This document shows, piece by piece, positions 7,745 to 15,206 of a stretch of 58,128 bases of DNA. Under the pieces are notes generated by a model, which did no database searches, was not told the DNA's origin, and saw only the letters and a program-made list of their open reading frames with translations. Location: assembly GCF_036985595.1 (NCBI RefSeq), contig NZ_BTPU01000032.1, positions 1-58,128 of the forward strand, written 5' to 3'. Source of the DNA: Vallitalea maricola (GTDB taxonomy: Bacteria; Bacillota; Clostridia; Lachnospirales; Vallitaleaceae). Within the stretch, counting starts at the first letter, position 1. Every line of letters begins with the position of its first letter. The translations under genes were made by a program, and so were the position numbers.

Positions 7745-10700
7745 ATGAAGAAAATGGTAGGAGTTTTTATGGCTTTAATTATGCTGGTAGGTACATTAGC
7801 ATATAGTGAACCAATAAAAGTAATGGCTGCTGATGATGATTATTCAAGATGCCAAGATTTCGAAGATACTAATGTTCCTAGTAATTGGCAAACTGTTAAT
7901 GGTGGTTCTGTTGAAATAACAGATAATCATTATAAACATGGGACTAATTCACTTTTATGGAACTTTGTATCTGATTCTAAATTAAGGGTAGACAATCCAC
8001 TATATCTTAGTGAAGCAGGTGCTAAGAAAAGAGGCGGAATGAAAATATGGATATATAATGAAAATCCAATTAATGATAAGGTTACCTTTAAATTTGGTGT
8101 TAAATCTTTTCTAGATGCAGACAATCCACATTATAAATTCAATGTAAATATTAACTTCAAAGGTTGGAGAGCTATTTGGGTCAAATTCAAACAAGAAGGA
8201 GATAACCCAGATTATAGTGGTAATGATAATGATCCACTAGAAATGATGGATATAGTCGCTCCTAGTGAAGCAGGAAGTCTTTATTTTGATATTGTTGAAT
8301 TTGTTAATGAAATGCCAAAAAGTCGTAGTGCAGATTATCAAATGCCTAAAGTAGGGGTATCAGATATTGAGACTGCAATGTATTGGGATATGGCTTATTA
8401 TTATAGTGGGTTAACACCATCTTTGCCAGAAGAGACAGAGATTACTCAAGAACAAATTAACGCCTTTAATAATATTGAAGCAAAATATGAAAAATGGATT
8501 TTTGGGGAAAATATAGATTTAACAAAAGAACCACTAAGTATTAGAAATAATGCTTTACAACAATTCATTACAGAAGGTTTGCAAGCATACGAGAAATTAA
8601 ATATTGTTAAACATGCTGATGGCAGAATTACAGGAGAACCACTTTTTTCATCTCGTGACCCACATTTAATGAAATTTGGTGTAGATGTAAGTAGAGCTGT
8701 ATTACTACCATTAGTGTATGATTATAAAATAAATGGAAATGTTTCAAGTAAAGAAAAATTCTTTGATACTCTAGATTATATGAATGACCAAGGTTGGGCA
8801 TATGGAAGCGGACTTGGAACAATTGATCATGAAACAAATAAGCATAATGGATATTTTCATGCTATTTATTTGATGAAGAATGAATTAGCTACAACTAATA
8901 GACTTGAAAGAGAAAGAGAGACTATTTTTTGGCAAACAATCTTTGGTAAAACATTTGAGGAGAACATAGATCAAGAAGAAGTAACATCAGATGAATTAAG
9001 AACAAAATTCATGTATAACCTATTATATGTACTTATCATGGAAGATACTCCAGAGAAGGTACGTTATATGAAAGGGTTAGTTAATTACTATAATATAGCT
9101 CTTACAATAGCACCAGGGTATTCTGATACAATAAAGAGTGATTATTCATTATATCACCATAGAGGTACTTATCTTTCCGCATATGGTGTAAATGGTATTC
9201 ATATGGCATCATTAATCGCTTATTTGTTAAGTGATACTACATTCGCTTTATCAGAAAACAGTACTAAAAATATAAAAAATTCTTTATTACATGCGCGTAT
9301 ATATGCAAACCAGTATAACGTACCAGCAGGAGCTAGTGGTAGATTACCAGATGTTACTGGAGTAGTTTCAAAACTTGTACCAGCATATGCTTATATGGCA
9401 CTTGCAGCTAATCCTATTGACGAAGAAATGGCTACAGCTTTTATGAAATTATGGAAACCTGATTCAACATATCTAAAAGATGGATTGTTCCCATTAGCTA
9501 ATACATATTCTGTCCATTACTTAAATACAATGGGTGGGTTACAATTAGCAGTTGAATTATCAGAAAGCGGTTATCAAGCAGAAAGTACACCACAGGGAAC
9601 TTGGGTATATCCATATTCAGGTCTAGCAATAAATAGACAAGGGGAAGCTATGGTAGCAGTAAAAGGTTATAGCCAATATGTCTGGGATTATGAATCATCT
9701 AATAAATTTGACCCACAAACGTTAACTCAATTAAAAGAGAATGTATATGGTAAATATCAATCATATGGAAGTATACAGATTAATGGAATCGGTAATCCAA
9801 TAGGAACTATAGAAAGCGGTTATAACCTGGATAATGGTTGGGATTGGAATAGATGGCCTGGAGCAACTACAAAACATTTACCATTATCAGAACTTATATT
9901 TACTGGTGGTCATGCGAATCATAGACGTTTCAGCGACCAAACTTTTGTAGGTGGAAGTACATTGCAGAACCAATATGGTGTTTTTGGTATGAAATTACAT
10001 GACATCCATGATGACACAAGTTTTAAAGCTAATAAATCAGTTTTCTTCTTAGGAGATACGATAGTATGTTTAGGTTCAGATATTGAAAACAATGATAGTA
10101 TCAATTCAACTGAAACAACATTATTTCAATCATATATGAACAATAGTACAATGCCATTTTGGTATAATTCCAGTAACGAAATTACTAGTGATACTTATTC
10201 TAAAGAAGTAAATACTCATGACTCAGCTTGGTTGATTGACCCATACAATAACGGATATTTTATACCAGACGCCAGTGGTCTTTTTATACAAAGAGGAGTT
10301 CAAAACTCTAGAAATAATAGAGATTCTTTAGATACTTCAGGAAATTATACAACAGCTTGGATTAATCATGGAACTGATCCTAATAGTGAAGGTTATGAAT
10401 ATGCTATTAAATTAGGCGTTACTCCACAACAGATGGAAACATTTGTTAGTAATCCATCATATCAAGTATTAAAAAAAGACGGTGATGCACATATTGTAAC
10501 TGATTCATCCTTAAATATTACAGGATATGCAATAATGAATCAAAACAATGTTATCAATCATGGATATCTAAAAAATGTAAGTGTACCTTGTATGGTAATG
10601 ACTAAAGAGCTCAGTCAAGATGAAATAGTACTTAGTATGAGTGACCCAGACCTTAGATTGCCAAAGTTTGATAAACATAAAGATATAACTTCTGATGCCA

Positions 10701-11368
10701 TTAGAGTACCAAGCACTCAGAATATAGCTACTCTTACATTAAGAGGAGAATGGCAGCTTAAGAATCGATCTAATGAAGCTAGGATTATAACTTCTAATAC
10801 AGATACAACAATTGAATTTGATTGTGTGGATGGTAAAAACATAGAAGTAGAATTAGTAAAAGGTTCAGGAAGCGGTCAAACTCCAACACCAGTAACATTG
10901 AATCCTACTGAAGATACTTATGTTAGAGACGGTGAATATGGAGATCAAAATTATGGTACTATAGCATTAAGAGTAAAAGGTGGTACTACTAATTATAATA
11001 GAGAAACTATTATGAAATTTGATATGACTAATGTTAGCTTAGATGCTAAAACAGCTGAACTTAAAATATACTCTACAAAAGTCACAGGAGTAGTACCAGT
11101 ATCTATCTATGCTGTAACAGATGATTCATGGAATGAAAACAGTATATCCTATAATAATAAACCAGATGTGACTACCAAACTTACTACTGTTAATATAGAT
11201 GAGCCAAATAAATGGTATACATTTGATATAACTCAATTCGTTAATAGTGAATTGCAAGGAGATAAAGTGATGACATTATACTTTGTAGATGATACTGTAT
11301 CAGGAAATACTTTGGTTTTTGATAGTAGAGAAGATATTAATGGTCCACAATTAACAATAACATATTAG
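7745..11368 (+). CDS. Secreted polysaccharide lyase family 8 (chondroitinase ABC-like) with DNRLRE module (1207 aa)
   Basis: Predicted exported enzyme that cleaves uronic-acid-containing glycosaminoglycans by beta-elimination. A signal peptide covers about residues 1-28 (cleavage near VMAA). An N-terminal jelly-roll (about 30-190) precedes the alpha/alpha toroid (about 230-620) and the beta-sandwich domains (about 620-1030). Aligned by eye with Proteus chondroitinase ABC I, the catalytic residues are kept: His472, Tyr480, Arg533 and Glu650. The stretch GWDWNRWPGATTKHLP is nearly identical in that family. A C-terminal DNRLRE/CBM96-like module (about 1045-1207, TEDTYVRDGEYGDQNYGT) is an addition and probably binds carbohydrate. 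Transcription appears monocistronic. The exact substrate (chondroitin, dermatan, hyaluronan or another uronan) is unproven. Confidence 0.85.
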   Translation: MKKMVGVFMALIMLVGTLAYSEPIKVMAADDDYSRCQDFEDTNVPSNWQTVNGGSVEITDNHYKHGTNSLLWNFVSDSKLRVDNPLYLSEAGAKKRGGMKIWIYNENPINDKVTFKFGVKSFLDADNPHYKFNVNINFKGWRAIWVKFKQEGDNPDYSGNDNDPLEMMDIVAPSEAGSLYFDIVEFVNEMPKSRSADYQMPKVGVSDIETAMYWDMAYYYSGLTPSLPEETEITQEQINAFNNIEAKYEKWIFGENIDLTKEPLSIRNNALQQFITEGLQAYEKLNIVKHADGRITGEPLFSSRDPHLMKFGVDVSRAVLLPLVYDYKINGNVSSKEKFFDTLDYMNDQGWAYGSGLGTIDHETNKHNGYFHAIYLMKNELATTNRLERERETIFWQTIFGKTFEENIDQEEVTSDELRTKFMYNLLYVLIMEDTPEKVRYMKGLVNYYNIALTIAPGYSDTIKSDYSLYHHRGTYLSAYGVNGIHMASLIAYLLSDTTFALSENSTKNIKNSLLHARIYANQYNVPAGASGRLPDVTGVVSKLVPAYAYMALAANPIDEEMATAFMKLWKPDSTYLKDGLFPLANTYSVHYLNTMGGLQLAVELSESGYQAESTPQGTWVYPYSGLAINRQGEAMVAVKGYSQYVWDYESSNKFDPQTLTQLKENVYGKYQSYGSIQINGIGNPIGTIESGYNLDNGWDWNRWPGATTKHLPLSELIFTGGHANHRRFSDQTFVGGSTLQNQYGVFGMKLHDIHDDTSFKANKSVFFLGDTIVCLGSDIENNDSINSTETTLFQSYMNNSTMPFWYNSSNEITSDTYSKEVNTHDSAWLIDPYNNGYFIPDASGLFIQRGVQNSRNNRDSLDTSGNYTTAWINHGTDPNSEGYEYAIKLGVTPQQMETFVSNPSYQVLKKDGDAHIVTDSSLNITGYAIMNQNNVINHGYLKNVSVPCMVMTKELSQDEIVLSMSDPDLRLPKFDKHKDITSDAIRVPSTQNIATLTLRGEWQLKNRSNEARIITSNTDTTIEFDCVDGKNIEVELVKGSGSGQTPTPVTLNPTEDTYVRDGEYGDQNYGTIALRVKGGTTNYNRETIMKFDMTNVSLDAKTAELKIYSTKVTGVVPVSIYAVTDDSWNENSISYNNKPDVTTKLTTVNIDEPNKWYTFDITQFVNSELQGDKVMTLYFVDDTVSGNTLVFDSREDINGPQLTITY

Positions 11369-11387
11369 TATAAAAATTCATTTCACC

Positions 11388-11416
11388 TTTTGTTTTTTAG
11401 CACGTTGTAGTATAAT
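11388..11416 (+). promoter_or_regulatory. Candidate promoter of metA
   Basis: A perfect TATAAT (11411-11416) has a weak TTTTGT (11388-11393) 17 bp upstream. It lies about 75 bp ahead of the metA start. The space is too short for a T-box or SAM riboswitch and I see no such structure. Confidence 0.45.
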
Positions 11417-11492
11417 AGTTAATTAATAAATGATTTGTATTTAATTATACTTATATTATGATTATTTACTATTACTAGAAAAGGTGATTGAA

Positions 11493-12419
11493 ATGCCAAT
11501 TAAAGTTGATAATAATTTACCAGCAAAACAAGTGCTAAAGCAAGAAAAAATATTTGTAATGGATGAAGATAGAGCTATGCGTCAGGACATACGTCCTTTG
11601 CAGATTGCTATACTTAATTTAATGCCATTAAAACAGGCTACAGAGACTCAGTTATTACGTTTGCTCAGTAATACACCTTTACAGGTTGAAATCACTCTAT
11701 TGCATCCTGAATCCTATAAGTCTAAAAATACATCCAAGGAGCATTTATTGAGTTTTTATACAATCTTTAAGGAGATAAGACATAGGAAATTTGATGGTAT
11801 GATAATAACTGGTGCACCAGTGGAACATATGGATTATGAACAAGTTGGATATTGGGATGAGTTAAAAGAGATTATGGAATGGACTAAAACTAATGTTACA
11901 TCAACTTTTCACATATGCTGGGGAGCACAAGCAGGATTATATTATCATTATGGAGTCAATAAACATATGCTTTCTAATAAAATGTTTGGTATATTTGAAC
12001 ATAATGTATTAAAGCCTAACTATAAATTATTACGAGGATTCAATGATAGCTTTTTTGTCCCTCATTCAAGACATACAGGAGTTAAAAGAGAGGATATCAT
12101 TAACAATCCAAATCTAGAGCTTTTATCGGAATCAAATGAGGCAGGAGTATATATTGTTATGTCCAAGGATGCAAAACAGATATTTGTTACTGGACACTCA
12201 GAATACGATCCTCTTACGTTGAAACAAGAATATTTTAGAGATAAGGAAAAAGGTATGGACGTTAAGCTACCTAAGAACTATTTTCCTTACGATGATGAAA
12301 ATCAGTATCCTAAGGTATCTTGGAGGGCACATGCCCATCTAATATATTCAAACTGGTTGAATTATTATGTATATCAGCAAACACCATACCTTATGGATGA
12401 GATTGGGGAGGAAAGCTAG
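11493..12419 (+). CDS. metA: Homoserine O-acetyltransferase (MetA family, 308 aa)
   Basis: Acylates L-homoserine in the first committed step of methionine synthesis. The catalytic Cys142 (HICWGAQAG), His235 and Glu237 (TGHSEYD) fall at family-standard positions when translation starts at the ATG at 11493. That numbering, and AAGGTG at the right spacing, argue against the in-frame GTG at 11484. Residue 111 is Glu (GAPVEHMDY). In characterised MetA proteins Glu at this position goes with acetyl-CoA use and Gly with succinyl-CoA, so acetyl transfer is predicted despite the metA name. The gene has its own promoter and ends before a strong bidirectional terminator. Confidence 0.92.
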   Translation: MPIKVDNNLPAKQVLKQEKIFVMDEDRAMRQDIRPLQIAILNLMPLKQATETQLLRLLSNTPLQVEITLLHPESYKSKNTSKEHLLSFYTIFKEIRHRKFDGMIITGAPVEHMDYEQVGYWDELKEIMEWTKTNVTSTFHICWGAQAGLYYHYGVNKHMLSNKMFGIFEHNVLKPNYKLLRGFNDSFFVPHSRHTGVKREDIINNPNLELLSESNEAGVYIVMSKDAKQIFVTGHSEYDPLTLKQEYFRDKEKGMDVKLPKNYFPYDDENQYPKVSWRAHAHLIYSNWLNYYVYQQTPYLMDEIGEES

Positions 12420-12554
12420 GGTTTACAGGTGTTTGCGAGATTTTCTAAGTGTCATAAAGTATTGTAAGTTATCATAACTTTTGGCGCAAATTTCGAGACA
12501 AATGGAGGCAATTATTAACCAAAATTGTGAAAAGTAACTTGGTTCACAAATAGA

Positions 12555-12595
12555 TTTATAAAAAGATCTTCAGTGTTTGAAGATCTTTTTATAAA
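12555..12595. terminator. Bidirectional terminator between metA and the convergent lipoprotein gene
   Basis: A perfect 18-bp inverted repeat (12555-12572 and 12578-12595) encloses a 5-base loop. The arms contain A5 and T5 tracts (AAAAAGATCTTC/GAAGATCTTTTT), so the hairpin has a U run in either direction. It serves metA on the plus strand and the 12618-13310 gene on the minus strand. Confidence 0.88.
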
Positions 12596-12617
12596 TTAAA
12601 GTTTACCATGTCCTCTA

Positions 12618-13310
12618 TTACTGATTGGATAGTTGACTATTTATCTCATTAAATACAACTAAGTTATAACCATTAAAATCTAATGCATATTTTTCTAGTG
12701 AAGGAAACTCTCCATTATCTGACCAAACCACTGTCACCATCTTAGCATTTTTAGAAAATGTGTCCCAATTATCATCCCTTAATGAAGTTTGATAATTTTT
12801 CCAAAGATTGCGATAGTTTTCATGTTGATTTTCAGGAATAGATTGAAGAACAGATTTATTATTAGCCCATAATTTTAAATGATCAGATTCTGTATATTCT
12901 TTTACAGGTAATTTATCTTCGAATACCTGAAATAAATCATAAATGCTAATATTAGAAACCGTTTCACCATATACTTTCTTCATTTCTTTCAATACATTAT
13001 TCAGATCCGCACTTTCCGGATAGTTTACTTTGACAGAGCAAAGTTTAGGGTTTCCTTTTTTAAAATTTATAAAATTAAATATTATTATAGAAGTCTTCTC
13101 GCCAAATAATTCATAACCTTTTACGGAAAACACAGAATCCTCTACATAGTGACTTGTATCTTTTTCTGATATCCCATATGCATTTAGTGTTTCAGCCATG
13201 CTCATACCCCAGTTTGTTTTTGAAAATTCCGGGTAATCAGGATCAGCCTTTTTACTGCATGAGCAAAGTAATATTACAGTAGTAAATATAATAAATGCAA
13301 TTTTTTTCAT
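12618..13310 (-). CDS. Hypothetical lipoprotein (230 aa), reverse strand
   Basis: The only convincing minus-strand gene in the window. The signal sequence MKKIAFIIFTTVILLCSC ends in a lipobox (LCSC) with Cys18 as the lipid site. The mature part begins SKKADPDYPEFSKTNWGMSM; a W-G-M start after a short linker is common in Firmicute lipoproteins that monitor or bind small ligands, but I cannot assign a family. The ATG at 13310 has AAAGGAAT upstream on the minus strand. It converges on metA with the shared terminator at 12555-12595. Confidence 0.7.
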   Translation of the reverse strand: MKKIAFIIFTTVILLCSCSKKADPDYPEFSKTNWGMSMAETLNAYGISEKDTSHYVEDSVFSVKGYELFGEKTSIIIFNFINFKKGNPKLCSVKVNYPESADLNNVLKEMKKVYGETVSNISIYDLFQVFEDKLPVKEYTESDHLKLWANNKSVLQSIPENQHENYRNLWKNYQTSLRDDNWDTFSKNAKMVTVVWSDNGEFPSLEKYALDFNGYNLVVFNEINSQLSNQ

Positions 13311-13433
13311 CTTTATTCCTTTCTTTACGATAATTCTATATACATATGTATATCAAAATTCATAAGATATTAAGAGGAAATTATTATTACTATATTTGCC
13401 AGTTACATTTATACAGTACTCTTATATACATAA

Positions 13434-13541
13434 TTTGTCAATCGGGAAAAAGAACTACCAGTTCAAACTAATGTTAAATATACAGCGATTATTGAAGATA
13501 AATCAATTAGTACATATTTTGCTACTGAACAGATTTTTTAA
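13434..13541 (+). pseudogene. Possible decayed gene tail
   Basis: A stopless stretch reads REKELPVQTNVKYTAIIEDK and then SISTYFATEQIF before a TAA. It has protein-like composition but no start codon or ribosome binding site, and a stop lies just upstream. It may be the remnant C terminus of a lost gene, or chance. The rest of the 13311-13757 gap holds the hairpin at 13564-13611 and otherwise AT-rich DNA in which I see nothing. Confidence 0.25.
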
Positions 13542-13563
13542 AATAAAATTAATCTGATTTGCT

Positions 13564-13611
13564 AATAGGTTGTCTGTAACTAAGATTAAAGTTATAAAGA
13601 GACAGCCTATT
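13564..13611 (+). terminator. Hairpin of the AGGTTGTCT/AGACAGCCT type
   Basis: The outer stem AATAGGTTGTCT (13564-13575) pairs with AGACAGCCTATT (13600-13611), with one G-U pair. An inner stem GTAACT/AGTTAT extends it, leaving a four-base bulge. Only a modest T-rich tail follows. It lies just after the possible gene remnant and resembles the terminator at 7222-7316. Confidence 0.5.
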
Positions 13612-13757
13612 TACATATTAACTAGCATTATACTTTCCATTTTACTTTTAAAACAGAATAAAAGGTAGTAATTTTGTGTCAGGGAACTTTTAATCTATCT
13701 TATTATATAGTATAGTAAATAAATAGTTTATAAATAATAGGTTAGGTGAGGTGGAAG

Positions 13758-14162
13758 ATGAAAATTAAACATATTTATGTAGGAGTCTTGTTATTAATAA
13801 TTATACTAGTATTATTGTATTTCCGAAATACAAAAAATAATGAAAAAATAATAAGAAGTGATGAAATTAAAAAAATAACTATAGAATACGGACCAGAATC
13901 ATTTACTGTTGGAGATAAAAATGTAATAAAAGATATAATTGATTACTTAAATATTAAAGAGTGGAAAACTGTTAAAAACTGGCGTTTAGAATTAGCACCA
14001 TCATTTTATATGATACTGCATTATTCAGATAATAATAAATCTAAACTAGGGTTCTTAGAAGATAAAGATATAGCATATTGCAAGTTTAAAAATAGATATT
14101 ATAAACTAAATATTAAATACTCTGATATATACAATTATTTAGATAAACTACTTGAAGAATAA
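13758..14162 (+). CDS. Hypothetical membrane-anchored protein (134 aa)
   Basis: One N-terminal membrane span (about residues 5-23) is followed by a soluble domain of about 110 residues that begins NTKNNEKIIRSDEIKKITIE and has several basic and aromatic stretches. No family is recognised. The frame could open at a GTG at 13746, but GAGGTGG precedes the ATG at 13758, which is the better start. It is the last gene before the biosynthetic operon and has its own weak terminator-like hairpin, so I do not count it in the operon. Confidence 0.55.
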   Translation: MKIKHIYVGVLLLIIILVLLYFRNTKNNEKIIRSDEIKKITIEYGPESFTVGDKNVIKDIIDYLNIKEWKTVKNWRLELAPSFYMILHYSDNNKSKLGFLEDKDIAYCKFKNRYYKLNIKYSDIYNYLDKLLEE

Positions 14163-14178
14163 AATCAATAGTTATTAG

Positions 14179-14228
14179 AAAATCTTTGACCAGTAAAGGG
14201 TAAAAAGAGTCTATTCTTTAGGATTTTT
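14179..14228 (+). terminator. Weak terminator-like hairpin
   Basis: AAAATC (14179-14184) can pair with GATTTT (14222-14227), with further imperfect pairing inside and a short T run at the end. It lies just after the 13758-14162 gene and 40 bp before the operon promoter. Confidence 0.3.
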
Positions 14229-14267
14229 GTTATTAAAAACATATAAACTATAAATAATTTAAAAAAG

Positions 14268-14296
14268 TTGACTTTTTATTAAAAATAATGTAGAAT
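14268..14296 (+). promoter_or_regulatory. Strong sigma-A-type promoter of the biosynthetic operon
   Basis: TTGACT (14268-14273), a 17-bp spacer and TAGAAT (14291-14296) match the sigma-A consensus at 5 of 6 positions each. An A/T-rich tract lies immediately upstream (TAAATAATTTAAAAAAG). Transcription should start near 14303, giving a leader of about 380 nt before loaP. I found no other promoter of this quality before the right edge, so the whole 43-kb operon may depend on it. Confidence 0.75.
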
Positions 14297-14681
14297 TGAT
14301 TGTGGAAATTAGAAAAAATCTATAAAAGAGCAAATATACTTGCAAATAAAGTACATTGATAGGTGGACTTTGAATTGCCTATGTAATTTTTGAATTAAAT
14401 CATTAAACTTTATCGCTTTATTTAAACCTATAATACAACTTCTTTTTACTCCCTTATTGATTGGACAAAAAATTTATTAAAAACATAAATGACCTTTTTA
14501 AAAACTCTATAGCCAACAGTTATTGTAGTATTATAAAGTTTGAAAAATGGTTGTTTTTTAATATGAATATTTAAATAATAAAATATTAATTGTCGCACAG
14601 TCGCATTAATATAAGTTTATAAGTACACGAATCCAAGACGTGTTGATGGCGAAGCTATGTCTTAGTGAGGAGATTGAGATA
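14297..14681 (+). promoter_or_regulatory. Long 5' leader of the loaP operon
   Basis: This is about 380 bases without a gene. It contains a hairpin followed by a T run at 14355-14391 (ATTGATAGG pairing with CCTATGTAAT around an internal mismatch), which could be a weak attenuator. There is a direct repeat of GTCGCA at 14592-14597 and 14600-14605, and the compact hairpin element at 14625-14663 next to the loaP ribosome binding site. No ligand-binding riboswitch was recognised. Confidence 0.5.
14625..14663 (+). promoter_or_regulatory. Candidate LoaP recognition hairpin
   Basis: Two mutually exclusive folds are visible. In the first, ACACG (14625-14629) pairs with CGTGT (14639-14643), next to a hairpin ATGGC-GAA-GCTAT (14646-14658). 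In the second, AAGAC (14635-14639) pairs with GTCTT (14659-14663) and stacks directly on the ATGGC/GCTAT stem, leaving a six-base 5' bulge. LoaP of Bacillus velezensis is known to bind a small hairpin in the leader of its target operons. This is the best candidate for such a site here, but the match is by shape and place, not by a known consensus. Confidence 0.45.
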
Positions 14682-15206
14682 ATGCATAACTGGTATGTAC
14701 TTTTTGTACAATCTGGAGAAGAAGAAAACATATGTGGATTATTAAACAAATTATGTAAGCATAAATATATAGCATTCTATCCAAAAATTAAAAAAATATA
14801 TTATAACAAAAAAAGAAAAGAACAAGGATTAGTCCCCATGTTCCCTGGCTATGTTTTTATTGAGACTAAGATGCAAGCTGATTTATTTATAAAAGAAATA
14901 ATGCCTACGATAAGAAAAACAAAATTAATCTATAATCTTTTAGGTAAAGACAATCCAAAGAATATGGGAGTATATGATAAGGAAAAGAGATTTTTATTGA
15001 AATTCTGTGATAATCAGTATATTGTAAGAGAATCTATTGGATATATTGAAGGGGAGAGGGTATATATTATCTCTGGTCCTTTACAAGGATTTGAAAGTGT
15101 CATCAAAAGAATCGATAGACATAAACGTATTGCTGAGGTACAGATGCAATTTATGGGTGATACACGTCGGATTAAGGTTGCTTTGGAGGTAGTAAGAAAA
15201 ATATGA
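14682..15206 (+). CDS. loaP: Transcription antiterminator LoaP (NusG family, 174 aa)
   Basis: A NusG paralogue that binds RNA polymerase and makes it pass through terminators in long biosynthetic operons. The N-terminal NGN domain (residues 1-105) begins NWYVLFVQSGEEEN and contains VPMFPGYVFIE (51-61), a NusG hallmark. The KOW domain follows (about 120-170: EGERVYIISGPLQGFESVI). I chose the ATG at 14682, which has GTGAGGAG nine bases upstream. The frame is open back to a GTG at 14640, but that would overlap the hairpin element and add residues not seen in the family. The stop overlaps the start of the NRPS gene (ATGA at 15203-15206), so the two are translationally coupled. Confidence 0.9.
   Translation: MHNWYVLFVQSGEEENICGLLNKLCKHKYIAFYPKIKKIYYNKKRKEQGLVPMFPGYVFIETKMQADLFIKEIMPTIRKTKLIYNLLGKDNPKNMGVYDKEKRFLLKFCDNQYIVRESIGYIEGERVYIISGPLQGFESVIKRIDRHKRIAEVQMQFMGDTRRIKVALEVVRKI

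Noticed and set aside
11369..11492. T-box or SAM riboswitch ahead of metA
   Set aside because: The space is only about 120 bp and contains neither the T-box sequence nor a SAM aptamer-like multibranch fold; only a promoter-like TATAAT is seen.
14640..14681. Upstream GTG/TTG/ATG starts for loaP (14640, 14643, 14646)
   Set aside because: They have no ribosome binding site and would add residues absent from the family. The ATG at 14682 has GTGAGGAG at good spacing, and the NGN domain starts there.
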